A DNA stretch of 64,000 bases from Actinoplanes sp. DH11 (lineage in GTDB: Bacteria > Actinomycetota > Actinomycetes > Mycobacteriales > Micromonosporaceae): contig NZ_JAHWGU010000015.1 of assembly GCF_020873875.1 (NCBI RefSeq), forward strand, positions 1 through 64,000, read 5' to 3'. A program made the position numbers and the translations under genes. The notes under the pieces are model-generated. The model had not been told where the DNA came from, did no database searches, and saw only the letters and a list, made by a program, of their open reading frames with translations. Positions within the stretch are counted from its first letter, which is position 1, and each line of letters opens with the position of its first letter. Shown here piece by piece: positions 1 to 8,106 of this stretch.

Positions 1-31
1 CCCCCCCCCCCCCCCCCCCCACCGCCGGGGT

Positions 32-1273
32 TCAGACGCGATCGGCCTCGGCCGTCGGCCGCCAGGCCAGGGCCAGGATGACGGCCATGGCCGCGGCGGC
101 CACCCAGAACGGGGTCAGCAGGCCCCACGCCCGGGCCAGCAGGCCGCCGAGCAGGGTGCCGATCGCGGCACCGCCGAGTTCCAGGAACGAGTAGACGCTG
201 CCGACCCGGCCCATCAGCCGGTCCGGGACCAGCCGCTGCCGCAGCGAGGCGGTGGTGACACCCCACACGACGGTCTGCACCCCGAAGAGCACCAGCACCG
301 CACCGGCCGCCCGGGCGGAGGTCGTCGTCGCCAGCGTCACGTGCGTGACCACCTCGATCAGCAGTCCGGTCCGGAGCACCGCGGCCGCGCCGAACCGGGC
401 CACCGCCCGGGCGGCCACCGCGGCCCCGACGAGCCCGCCGGCGGCGAAGGTGGTGAGCAGCGCGCCGTAGCCCACGGCCGACAAGCCGAGCCGCTCCCGG
501 GCATGGAGGACGAACACCGCGAACGCCGCGCAGAACGCGACGTTGCCGAGGCCCATGGCGGCGGCGAGCGTACGCAGCAGGCGGTGTCCCCGCAGGAAGC
601 GCACCCCTTCGGCGATGTCCGCACGCAGCGAGCGCCGGCCCCCGGCCATCAGGCCGGGATCGGCGGGATCCGCGCCGGGAGTGGCGGTGGGGGCCGGCGT
701 GGGCGGCAGGGACGCGATCAGGGCGGCGGCGATGACGAACGACAGGGCGTCGACGCCGAACGGCACGGCCGCCGCGATGCCGAACAGCGAGGCGCCGAGT
801 GGTTTGGCGGCGAACTGGCCGGCGACGGTGAACGTGGCACTGAGACGGGCGTTGGCGCGGGGCAGGTCGGCCGGGGCGACGAGCCGGGGGAGCAGCGCGC
901 CGGCGGCGGTGTCGACCAGGGTCTCGCCGGCCCCGAGCGCGAACAGCACCAGGTAGACGAGGACCACCGAGGGCCGGTCGGCGGCGACCGCGACGGTCAG
1001 GACGGTCAGGGCGGCGGCGCGGGCCAGGTTCGCCACGACGATCAGGCGGCGGCGGTCCAGCCTGTCCACGAAGGCGCCGCTGACCAGGGCGAACAGCAGC
1101 CAGGGCAGTTGCTGGGCGAGGACGCCGTCGGCGATCAGGGCCGGGTCGCGGGTGATGGAGGCGAGCAGCAGCGGGCCGGCGACCATGGTGATCCCGTCGC
1201 CCAGGTTGGAGATCGCGGAGGCGGTCCAGAGACGGTTGAAGCCCGCGCCGAGGCGCGGGTGGAGGGTACGCAA
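32..1273 (-). CDS. MFS transporter (MFS_3 / exporter-like)
   Basis: Predicted 413-residue polytopic membrane protein of the major facilitator superfamily, probably a proton-driven exporter of small molecules; the substrate cannot be told from sequence. About twelve hydrophobic segments are visible, and the loop after the second carries a motif-A-like stretch (GAFVDRLDRRR), typical of the MFS_3 transmembrane-effector/enterobactin-exporter group. The length is normal. The start is a TTG preceded by GAGGAG; a slightly later start is possible. The gene is monocistronic, ending 31 bases from the window edge next to a poly-C run. Family assignment is firm, function is inference. Confidence 0.85.
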   Translation of the reverse strand: MRTLHPRLGAGFNRLWTASAISNLGDGITMVAGPLLLASITRDPALIADGVLAQQLPWLLFALVSGAFVDRLDRRRLIVVANLARAAALTVLTVAVAADRPSVVLVYLVLFALGAGETLVDTAAGALLPRLVAPADLPRANARLSATFTVAGQFAAKPLGASLFGIAAAVPFGVDALSFVIAAALIASLPPTPAPTATPGADPADPGLMAGGRRSLRADIAEGVRFLRGHRLLRTLAAAMGLGNVAFCAAFAVFVLHARERLGLSAVGYGALLTTFAAGGLVGAAVAARAVARFGAAAVLRTGLLIEVVTHVTLATTTSARAAGAVLVLFGVQTVVWGVTTASLRQRLVPDRLMGRVGSVYSFLELGGAAIGTLLGGLLARAWGLLTPFWVAAAAMAVILALAWRPTAEADRV

Positions 1274-1438
1274 AAGGGGCTCCTCGGCAAGGAAACGGTC
1301 GTGGAGGAACCGCTTCGAGGAGCGACCGCCGTGGCGGTTGTCAGCGGACGGCGGGCTCCGGCATCGAAGCGGTGACCGTGACCGGGCGGAGGCGCATCCG
1401 CATCCCCTTTCGCAAAACGTGCGGGTGCGAAAAGCATA

Positions 1439-1464
1439 GGGCCCCGGGCGCGTGCCCGGGGCCC
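1439..1464 (-). terminator. Hairpin terminator of the hydrolase gene
   Basis: Perfect 11-bp stem (GGGCCCCGGGC and its complement) with a 4-base loop, lying just beyond the stop codon of the minus-strand hydrolase and followed on that strand by a T-containing stretch. Read as a rho-independent-like terminator. Confidence 0.6.
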
Positions 1465-1472
1465 CGTGCGGA

Positions 1473-2306
1473 TCAGGCGTTGTGGCTGTTCAGGAACTGG
1501 AGCAGGTCGTTGTTCAGCTGCTCCTTGTGGGTGTCGGTGATGCCGTGCGGCCCACCGGCGTAGACGCGCAGCTCGGCGCCCTTGATCAGCGCGGCCGACG
1601 CCTTGCCGCCGACCTCGAACGGGACGACCTGGTCGTCGTCACCGTGGATGACCAGGGTCGGCACGTCGAACTTGGCGAGGTCGCCACGGAAGTCGGTGGC
1701 CGAGAACGCGGCGATCGACTCGTACGCGTTGCGGTGTCCCGCCGCCATGCCCTGCAGCCAGAACGCGTCCCGCGGGCCCTGCGCCACCGACGCGCCGGGC
1801 CGGTTGTTGCCGAAGAACGGGCCGTCGGCGAGGTCCTTGTAGAGCTGCGAGCGGTCGGCCAGCGAACCGGCGCGCAGGCCGTCGAAGACCTCGATCGGCA
1901 CGCCACCCGGGTTGTCGTCGGTGCGCAGCATCAGCGGCGGCACGGAGGAGACCAGGACGGCCTGCGCGACGCGGGCGGTGCCGTAGTTGCCGATGTAGCG
2001 GCTGACCTCGCCACCACCGGTGGAGAAGCCGATGAGCGTGACGTCCCGCAGGTCGAGGTGGTCGATGACCGCGGCCAGGTCGGCGGCGTACGTGTTCATC
2101 TCGTTGCCGTGCCACGTCTGGGTGGACCGGCCGTGCCCGCGCCGGTCGTGCGCGATGACCCGGTAGCCGTTCTCGGCCAGGAAGAGCTGCTGTGCCTCCC
2201 AGCTGTCCGAGTTCAGCGGCCAGCCGTGGCTGAGCACGACCGGACGCCCGGTGCCCCAGTCCTTGTAGAAGATCTGGGTGCCGTCGGAGGTCGTCACGAA
2301 GCTCAT
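1473..2306 (-). CDS. Alpha/beta hydrolase (non-haem chloroperoxidase-like)
   Basis: 277-residue cytoplasmic alpha/beta-hydrolase of the cofactor-free haloperoxidase/esterase group. Visible are the oxyanion HGW motif (residues 27-29), the nucleophile elbow GFSTGG with Ser95, the acid in HGDDDQVVP (about 224) and catalytic His254 in GGPHG, so the triad is complete. The family hydrolyses esters and, with peracids, can halogenate in vitro; the physiological substrate is unknown. The start at 2306 is chosen because AAGGAA sits just upstream and the conserved N-terminus (MSFVTTSDGTQIFY) begins there; a longer start at 2360 adds an unconserved basic leader. It stands alone between the MFS gene and the XRE/NB-ARC regulator. 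Confidence 0.9.
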   Translation of the reverse strand: MSFVTTSDGTQIFYKDWGTGRPVVLSHGWPLNSDSWEAQQLFLAENGYRVIAHDRRGHGRSTQTWHGNEMNTYAADLAAVIDHLDLRDVTLIGFSTGGGEVSRYIGNYGTARVAQAVLVSSVPPLMLRTDDNPGGVPIEVFDGLRAGSLADRSQLYKDLADGPFFGNNRPGASVAQGPRDAFWLQGMAAGHRNAYESIAAFSATDFRGDLAKFDVPTLVIHGDDDQVVPFEVGGKASAALIKGAELRVYAGGPHGITDTHKEQLNNDLLQFLNSHNA

Positions 2307-2418
2307 GGATTTCCTTCCCGCAGGCGGCGCACCTGGTCGGCGCCGCCCTTTCACATTCATCCCATCAGGTCACGGCGCCCGGAACCACGCAGGAAAATAC
2401 GCAGAACTCGCGGGGACG

Positions 2419-4665
2419 TCAGGCGTTCAGGGCGGCCAGCTGCGTCCGGGCGATCTCGATGCCCTTGCGGTACTGTGACCCGTCCAGCAGCTCCAGCGCC
2501 CGGGTCAGGGCGTCGCGCGCCGTCTCGGTCTCGCCGAGCGCGCACCGCACCCGGCCCAGGGTGAGATGGACCTGCCCGAGGAGGCTGTTGTCGCTGCCCC
2601 GGCCGATCAGCGGCAGCGCCAGTTCCGCCTGCTGCCGGGCCTCCTCCCAGCGCCCCAGATCGGCGAGGACCTCCCCGGCGAACGTGTGCGAGCCGGCCAG
2701 GGCCAGCACCGCCGGCTGCGGGGACACCGGCCGCGTCTCGACCGCACGGCTCGTCGACGCGAACATCTCCAGGGCCTCCAGCGGGCGGCCGAGCGCGGCC
2801 AGCAGCAGGCCGAGGCCCTGGAAGTGCTGGACGTACCCGTCGTGGTCGCCGGCCGCGTCGGCCAGGGCCTGCGCCCGCCGGTACGCGTCAAGGGACTGCT
2901 CGAGCCGCCCGGCGAACCGCCAGCCCGTTCCCGCGTACGTCAGCGCCCACGCCTGTTCCTTCACGTCACCGATCTCGACGGCGAGCGCGTACGCCCGCAT
3001 GGCCGTCTCGGCGCCCTCCTCGGGCCGGCGGGCGGCGTGCGTGGCGGCCCAGGAGAAGTAGTTGAGGTGGGTGACCTCCTGAAGCCGGTCGGGCAGTGCG
3101 GCCGCGGCGGCCCGGGAGAGGCCGTACACCTCGTACCAGCCGGACCAGAAGACCATCGAGTCGGAGAACCAGTGCATGGCCCCGGCGACGTCGACGACCA
3201 GCTGGTGCTGCCCGTCCGCGGCGGCGGCCCGCAACGCGCCGAGCCAGTTGTCCGCCTCCGCCTGCAACCACTCGCCGGCCTCGTCGACGGAGGCGAGCGG
3301 CACCAGGCCGTGGTAGTCGGCGGGCAGCGCACCGTACCCGGGTTCGAACCAGCGGCCGGCCACGATCGCGGTCTCCAGCAGCCACCGGTCGAGCCGCTGC
3401 CGGGTCTCGGCGCGCACGCCGGGCGGCTCCTCGTTGCGCAGCCGTTCGGCGGCGTAGAGCCGGATCAGGTCGTGGAACCGGTACCGCACCACACTCTCCG
3501 GCTCCGGCATGATCAGGCCGAGTTCGACGAGTTCCTCGAGGCCGTCCAGGGCGTCGTCCGGGCCGATACCGGCCAGCACCGCGGTGATCTCCGGGGTGAA
3601 GCAGACCCCGGGCACGTGGGCGAGGCGCCGGAACAGGGTCCGCGCCGGTTCGGACAGCTGTGCGTGGGACAGCGCGAACGCGGTCGCCACCCCGGCGTCG
3701 CCCAGCGACAGCGCGGCGAGCCGGCGGTCGGCGTCGGCGAGGCGGCCGACCAGATGGTCCACCGTCCAGGCGGGACGGGTGGCGAGCCGGGTGCCGGCGA
3801 TCCGCAGGGCCAGCGGCAGATGACCGCAGAGGTCGGCGACCCGGCCGACGCCCGGTCCGTGCGCCTGCGCGGCGATCGCGCCGAGCAGCTCCGCCGACTC
3901 GTCCGGGGCGAACGGCGCGAGCGGAAGCCGCAGCACCCCCTCCAGTCCGCCGAGCACCCGCCGGCTGGTCACCACGGCCATGCCGCGGCCGTCGCCGGGC
4001 AGCAGCGGGCGCACCTGCGCCTCGTTCGCCGCGTTGTCGAGGACCAGCAGGCAGCGCCGGGTCGCCAGGACGGCCCGCAGCTGGCTGGACCGTTCCTCGT
4101 TGCTCTCGGCGATCCGCCGCGGGCTGACCTCCAGGGCACGCAGCAGCCGGACCAGGGCGTCACCGACGCTCACCGGGTCGGCGTCGGTGCCGCGCAGGTC
4201 GAGGTAGAACTGGCCGTCCGGGAACGCGGCCTGCAGCGAACCGGCCAGGCGCACGGCGAACGCGGTCTTGCCGAGCCCGGCCTGGCCGTGCACCACCACG
4301 ACCGGCGCCGGGCCGCGGTCGCCGGTCTCGACCACGTGCCGGCGCACCAGCGCCAGCTCCGCGGCCCGCCCGACGAAGTCGGTCACCGCGCGGGGCAGCT
4401 CGCACAGCCGGGGGCCGTCGGCGGTGCTGCGGGTGCGCTGCTCCTGGGCCGACTCCTCCAGGTCACGCAGCTGCGCCGGGTCCAGCCCGAGGCCGGTGGC
4501 GAGCGCCGCGAGAGTCCGTGTCTGCGGCGCCCGGCTGTGCCCGCGCTCCATGTCGCTGATCGCCCGGCCGCTGACCCCGGACGCCTGCGCGAGCTGTTCG
4601 ATGGTGAGGCCGGCAGCGCGGCGCAGGGCACGGAGACCGGTACCGAAGGAGGACACGTGGCCCAC
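2419..4665 (-). CDS. XRE-type HTH / NB-ARC / TPR regulator
   Basis: 748-residue STAND-type signal-transduction regulator. An XRE helix-turn-helix occupies about residues 10-65 (LRRAAGLTIEQLAQASGVS), an NB-ARC ATPase follows (P-loop HGQAGLGKT at 126-134, Walker B CLLVLDN near 215), and the C-terminal half is TPR-like helical repeats. Such proteins are thought to switch between ADP and ATP states on ligand binding and then regulate transcription; ligand and targets are unknown. GTG at 4665 is used as start, although an in-frame GTG three codons on is equally plausible. It begins 44 bases after the FHA gene of the PknG operon, so it may be transcribed with it or separately. Confidence 0.85.
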   Translation of the reverse strand: MGHVSSFGTGLRALRRAAGLTIEQLAQASGVSGRAISDMERGHSRAPQTRTLAALATGLGLDPAQLRDLEESAQEQRTRSTADGPRLCELPRAVTDFVGRAAELALVRRHVVETGDRGPAPVVVVHGQAGLGKTAFAVRLAGSLQAAFPDGQFYLDLRGTDADPVSVGDALVRLLRALEVSPRRIAESNEERSSQLRAVLATRRCLLVLDNAANEAQVRPLLPGDGRGMAVVTSRRVLGGLEGVLRLPLAPFAPDESAELLGAIAAQAHGPGVGRVADLCGHLPLALRIAGTRLATRPAWTVDHLVGRLADADRRLAALSLGDAGVATAFALSHAQLSEPARTLFRRLAHVPGVCFTPEITAVLAGIGPDDALDGLEELVELGLIMPEPESVVRYRFHDLIRLYAAERLRNEEPPGVRAETRQRLDRWLLETAIVAGRWFEPGYGALPADYHGLVPLASVDEAGEWLQAEADNWLGALRAAAADGQHQLVVDVAGAMHWFSDSMVFWSGWYEVYGLSRAAAAALPDRLQEVTHLNYFSWAATHAARRPEEGAETAMRAYALAVEIGDVKEQAWALTYAGTGWRFAGRLEQSLDAYRRAQALADAAGDHDGYVQHFQGLGLLLAALGRPLEALEMFASTSRAVETRPVSPQPAVLALAGSHTFAGEVLADLGRWEEARQQAELALPLIGRGSDNSLLGQVHLTLGRVRCALGETETARDALTRALELLDGSQYRKGIEIARTQLAALNA

Positions 4666-4709
4666 TCAAGCAAAGAACCGGCCGCCTCCTGTAGCCCTCG
4701 TGGGACACG

Positions 4710-5441
4710 TCACGACGGCGCGTGCAGGGTGATGGTCGTCCAGATTCCGACGTGCACCTGATCGCCGTCCTTCAGCGTCCGGGTCTGCCCTGCGGTGAGC
4801 GGTGCGTCCTCCTCGTTCAGGTACGTCCCGTTGGTCGAACCCAGGTCGGAGACCAGCCACTGGCCGTCGATGTTCAGGGTGAGAAGCGCGTGGTTGTGCG
4901 ACACCCCGGGGTCGTCGGAGAGGTCGAGGTCGGGCTCGGTCCCCTGGGAACTGCTGCGCCGGCCGATCCGGACCTGCGGCGCCGGCAGCGTGACGTCGCG
5001 CCGCGGCGCGCCGGCCGGGAACGTGACCCCGTCCACCTCGTTGGCGTCGAAGTAGACCCGGTCGGCGAAGACCGTGGCCGTCCAGTCGCCGCGGAGCGGG
5101 CCACCACCGGGGGGACCGAGTTGCGGGACGCGGCCGGTGCTGTGGTCGTACCCGCAGTCCTCGCAGAAGCGGGCACTCGCCCCGCGCGGCGCGCCGCAGT
5201 TCGGGCACGGCGGCTCGGCGGCGGCCGGTGCGATGTCCGGCACGGTCGGCGGGGCAGTGTCGGCAGAGGCAGAGGCAGAGGCAGAGGCAGGGCCCGGGGC
5301 CGAGGCGGGGGCGAAGGCGGGGGCCGGGGCGGCGGTGACCGGGGACCCGGTGGTGGGGGCGGCACCGATCCGGGCGCCGCACGTGTCGCAGAAGTCGCCC
5401 TCCGCCGAGGAGTGGCCCTTGGGGCAGGTGTAGAGCGTCAC
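4710..5441 (-). CDS. Zinc-ribbon FHA-domain protein
   Basis: 243-residue cytoplasmic protein with two cysteine motifs and a C-terminal forkhead-associated domain. The first motif has Cys6, His10, Cys18 and Cys21; after an Ala/Pro/Ser-rich linker a second ribbon uses Cys79, Cys82, Cys93 and Cys96. The FHA core shows IGRRS (159-163), SHNH (181-184) and GSTNGT (201-206), the residues that bind phosphothreonine. It is the last gene of the PknG operon and its GTG start overlaps the vWA stop by four bases (GTGA). FHA proteins such as OdhI/GarA are PknG substrates in other Actinobacteria, so it may be a target or reader of this kinase. That link is inferred from context; this protein is larger than OdhI and has ribbons that OdhI lacks. 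Confidence 0.88.
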   Translation of the reverse strand: MTLYTCPKGHSSAEGDFCDTCGARIGAAPTTGSPVTAAPAPAFAPASAPGPASASASASADTAPPTVPDIAPAAAEPPCPNCGAPRGASARFCEDCGYDHSTGRVPQLGPPGGGPLRGDWTATVFADRVYFDANEVDGVTFPAGAPRRDVTLPAPQVRIGRRSSSQGTEPDLDLSDDPGVSHNHALLTLNIDGQWLVSDLGSTNGTYLNEEDAPLTAGQTRTLKDGDQVHVGIWTTITLHAPS

Positions 5442-6703
5442 TGCGTCCGCCCGACCCGCACCGTCTTCGTCGACCGGGTGTCCAGCGCCATCTCGTCCTC
5501 GGCGTTGACCTTGCGCCGGAGCCGGACCGTCCCGGTGACCGCGTCGTCTATCTCCACCACCTTGGCGAGCAGCTCGGAGGTGGCCGTGTTGCCGCCGGCG
5601 TGCGCGAGCTGCGCCGCCCGGCCGAACTTCAGCGTGGCCGTGTGGTCGTCGCCGGCCTCGCGGGCGGCCAGCCCGTCCTGGATGGCCGAGGCCAGCTCGG
5701 CCTGCCCGGTGTAGTGCGCGACCTGCCGGTTGATCCGGGTGGAGAGCGCGGTGTCGTCGGTCCACACGGCACGGACCAGCGACTGCGCGTGCACGGTGTC
5801 GCCCTCGACCACGGAGACCCGGGCGGCCAGCATCTCGTCGCCCGCCGCGCCCGGGGTCACGTCGATGCAGACGTGGTAGTCGCGGCTCTCCCGGCCCCAC
5901 GAGCCGAGCGGGTAACGGCCGGCCCGCGTACCGTCCGCCACACGCTTGCCGGTCAGGTCCACCACCTGCGGCTCGACCTGCTTGACGAACCGTACCGTGG
6001 TGTTGACCGGCGTCCAGACCTTGAGCTGCACGTCCGCGCTGGTCTTGCCCATCGCGGTGGTCATCATCTGCTGGAACGCCGCGGTCAGGTCGACCGGGCG
6101 GGCCACGATGTCCACGGTGCCCAGCATCGCCGAGGCGATCTTCCGCAGCTCGGAGACCTTCCAGTTCGTGCCGACACCCCGGCAGTCGCAGCTGAACCGC
6201 CCGGCGATCGACTCCAGCACGCTCTCCAGGTATCCGTGCCGCTCGCCGTTGTCGCCGTCGGTGAGCAGGATGGCATGCGCGATGTCGCCGGGCCGCTGCG
6301 CGAACAGCTGGGCCGCGAGCAGCAGCCAGGCGCCCATCGCGGTGCCGCCGCTGGCCTGCAGGCGGTCGATCGAGCGCGCCGCGGCGGCCCGCGTCTCCGG
6401 CGACGCGACGGCGAGCCCGCCCGGCTCCGGGTAGAGCTGCTGCGCGGTGCTGACGCCCGCGATGATCGCGAAGTGGACGCCGTCGTCGATGCACTCCACG
6501 GCCGCCTTGGCGGCCTGGCGTGCGGCGCCGATCCGGCCCTCGGCCTGCATCGATCCGGACGCGTCCACGATCACGATCTCGGTGGCGCCGGTGGTGCGGA
6601 CGCCGCCCGCGGCGCCGGACGACGTGACCGTGACGATCGCGTTGACCTCGCTCGCGCCCAGGGCGAGGAACTCGTTCTGGAACGCCTCAGCGGTGTACGA
6701 CAA
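5438..6703 (-). CDS. von Willebrand factor type A domain protein
   Basis: 421-residue vWA protein. The metal-ion-dependent adhesion site is intact: DASGS at 47-51, Thr120 in GGTAMG and Asp148 in LLTDGD. No signal peptide is seen, so it probably acts in the cytoplasm, where vWA domains assemble multiprotein complexes. A beta-rich middle and a helical C-terminus follow. The start is a TTG at 6703 (MSYTAEAFQNEF) preceded by GAGGAG, ten bases after the phosphatase stop; an upstream start at 6799 would run into the phosphatase gene and lacks conservation. It overlaps the FHA gene downstream. Its role in PknG signalling is unknown; a scaffold is the simplest guess. Confidence 0.87.
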   Translation of the reverse strand: MSYTAEAFQNEFLALGASEVNAIVTVTSSGAAGGVRTTGATEIVIVDASGSMQAEGRIGAARQAAKAAVECIDDGVHFAIIAGVSTAQQLYPEPGGLAVASPETRAAAARSIDRLQASGGTAMGAWLLLAAQLFAQRPGDIAHAILLTDGDNGERHGYLESVLESIAGRFSCDCRGVGTNWKVSELRKIASAMLGTVDIVARPVDLTAAFQQMMTTAMGKTSADVQLKVWTPVNTTVRFVKQVEPQVVDLTGKRVADGTRAGRYPLGSWGRESRDYHVCIDVTPGAAGDEMLAARVSVVEGDTVHAQSLVRAVWTDDTALSTRINRQVAHYTGQAELASAIQDGLAAREAGDDHTATLKFGRAAQLAHAGGNTATSELLAKVVEIDDAVTGTVRLRRKVNAEDEMALDTRSTKTVRVGRTQ

Positions 6704-6713
6704 CGGGAACTCC

Positions 6714-7955
6714 TCAGTTCTCTTCGACGGCAGCTGTCGGGTCGGCGGCGGGGCCGGCGTGCACGGGGACCAGCGCGACAGTGATGTTGTCGGCGCCACC
6801 GGCCGCGTTGGCGAACTTGACGAGCGCCCGCGCCGCGCCGAGCAGCCCGGAGGTGCTCTCCAGACAGTCGCGCACGGTCGCCGCGAACGCCGCCGGGTCG
6901 GGCAGGTAGTTCCACAGCCCGTCGCTGCAGAGCACCAGCAGCCCGTCGTCGGTCGCGGTGAACGCGCCGACCCGCGGCACGACCTGCCCGGCGTCCGCGC
7001 CCAGCCAGGCGGTGATGGCGTGCGCCCGCGGATCGTCCATCGCCTCGATCGGGTCGGCGCCCAGCGCGATCATGTGGGTGGCCCACGAGTCGTCCTCGGT
7101 GAGCTGCTCGGCGGGCCCGTCCGCACCGAGCCAGTAGATCCGGCTGTCGCCCACCCAGCCGAAGCCCACGTGCGGGCCGCGGACCGCCGCGGCCACGATG
7201 GTGCAGGCCGGGTTGGACGCGGCGCGGCGCGGGTCGCCGGTGTGCGCGAGCGAGACGACCGCCTCCGCGGCGCCGGCGATGGCGGCGGCGACGACACCGG
7301 CGACGGCGACGGCGGGTTCCTCGGCGGGCGTGGCAGGGGATTCACCGGCGGGCGCGGCAGGGGATTCGGCGGCGGCTTGCGCTTCGGGTACGCGTACGCC
7401 AGGGTCCCGCCCTTCCCCGGTCTCGCCCGTCCCGCCCGCAACGGCATCGCTGAGACCGCCGCCCCGGCCGCGCCCCAGGTCCAGCTCCACCGTGGCGCTC
7501 AGGTCGGCGGTCACCCCGGTGTCCGTCCCGCCGGCCGGGTCCGCCGCGTCCGGGTGCTGCGCCGCCGACAGCAGTTCACCGGCCGTGCGCGCCGCGATGT
7601 CCGAGGCCGCGTCCGGGTCGTAGGACGCCGACACCCCGTCGCAGACCACCACGTCCGCGGCCGCCTCACCGACGGCCAGCCACATGGCGTCCTCGTTCCG
7701 GTGGTGCCGCCGCCCGCGGTCACTCACCGCGGCGGCGACCGCGCCACCGTCCGCCTCGATGTGATCCCGGGGCCGACCGGCCAGCATCCCGCACTCCTCG
7801 CAGTAGCCGTCGGCGCCGACCGACGAGCCCGCCCCGCAGTGCGGACAGGCCCGCCGACGCCCGGACACCCAGCCTGCCGTCCGCCCCCGCCTCACCGGAA
7901 GTGGCCGAACCCTCAATTCCCGCCGGTTCCGGCCCGCCGGCCGCGTCGCCCGCAC
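6714..7955 (-). CDS. PP2C-type Ser/Thr phosphatase, zinc-ribbon (5' part frameshifted)
   Basis: Metal-dependent (PPM/PP2C) protein phosphatase domain, presumably reversing phosphorylation by the adjacent PknG-like kinase. In this frame a zinc ribbon (Cys37, Cys40, Cys52, Cys55) precedes the catalytic domain, whose metal-site motifs are all present: SDRG, RNEDA, VCDGVSAS, WVGDSRIYWL, CSDGLWNY and GGADNITV. A long Ala/Gly/Pro-rich insertion lies between the DG motif and the central strands. The GTG at 7955 is unlikely to be the true start because the first 30 residues look like shadow translation. A second ribbon lies upstream in another frame (entry at 7870-8106); removing one G from the five-G run at 7884-7888 would join them into about 463 residues. 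Confidence 0.85.
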   Translation of the reverse strand: MRATRPAGRNRRELRVRPLPVRRGRTAGWVSGRRRACPHCGAGSSVGADGYCEECGMLAGRPRDHIEADGGAVAAAVSDRGRRHHRNEDAMWLAVGEAAADVVVCDGVSASYDPDAASDIAARTAGELLSAAQHPDAADPAGGTDTGVTADLSATVELDLGRGRGGGLSDAVAGGTGETGEGRDPGVRVPEAQAAAESPAAPAGESPATPAEEPAVAVAGVVAAAIAGAAEAVVSLAHTGDPRRAASNPACTIVAAAVRGPHVGFGWVGDSRIYWLGADGPAEQLTEDDSWATHMIALGADPIEAMDDPRAHAITAWLGADAGQVVPRVGAFTATDDGLLVLCSDGLWNYLPDPAAFAATVRDCLESTSGLLGAARALVKFANAAGGADNITVALVPVHAGPAADPTAAVEEN

Positions 7956-8106
7956 CGGCTCCGCCGGCCGCCGGGGATCCGGCGTCCGCCGCCGGCCCGG
8001 CCAGGTCCCGCCCGCACTCCTCGCAGAACGCCGCCCCCGCAGCCCGCTCGTCCGCGCACGCCGTGCAATCCACCACGATCATCGGGGCCGTTCCCGCCTC
8101 TCTCAC
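7870..8106 (-). pseudogene. Displaced N-terminal zinc ribbon of the PP2C phosphatase
   Basis: Reading from the GTG at 8106, which overlaps the kinase stop as GTGA, or from ATG at 8082, gives MIVVDCTACADERAAG and a C-x2-C...C-x2-C ribbon, then a Gly/Ala-rich linker. The sensible sequence fades near 7885 and resumes in the frame of the downstream phosphatase (ACPHCG). A one-base difference in the G-run at 7884-7888 accounts for it. Translational coupling to the kinase supports this as the authentic 5' end. Whether the break is a sequencing error, a true mutation or slippage cannot be decided here. Confidence 0.65.

Noticed and set aside
341..1375. Long open frame on the plus strand opposite the MFS gene
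   Set aside because: Arg/Gly/Gln-rich shadow translation of the minus-strand gene, with no ribosome site or domain.
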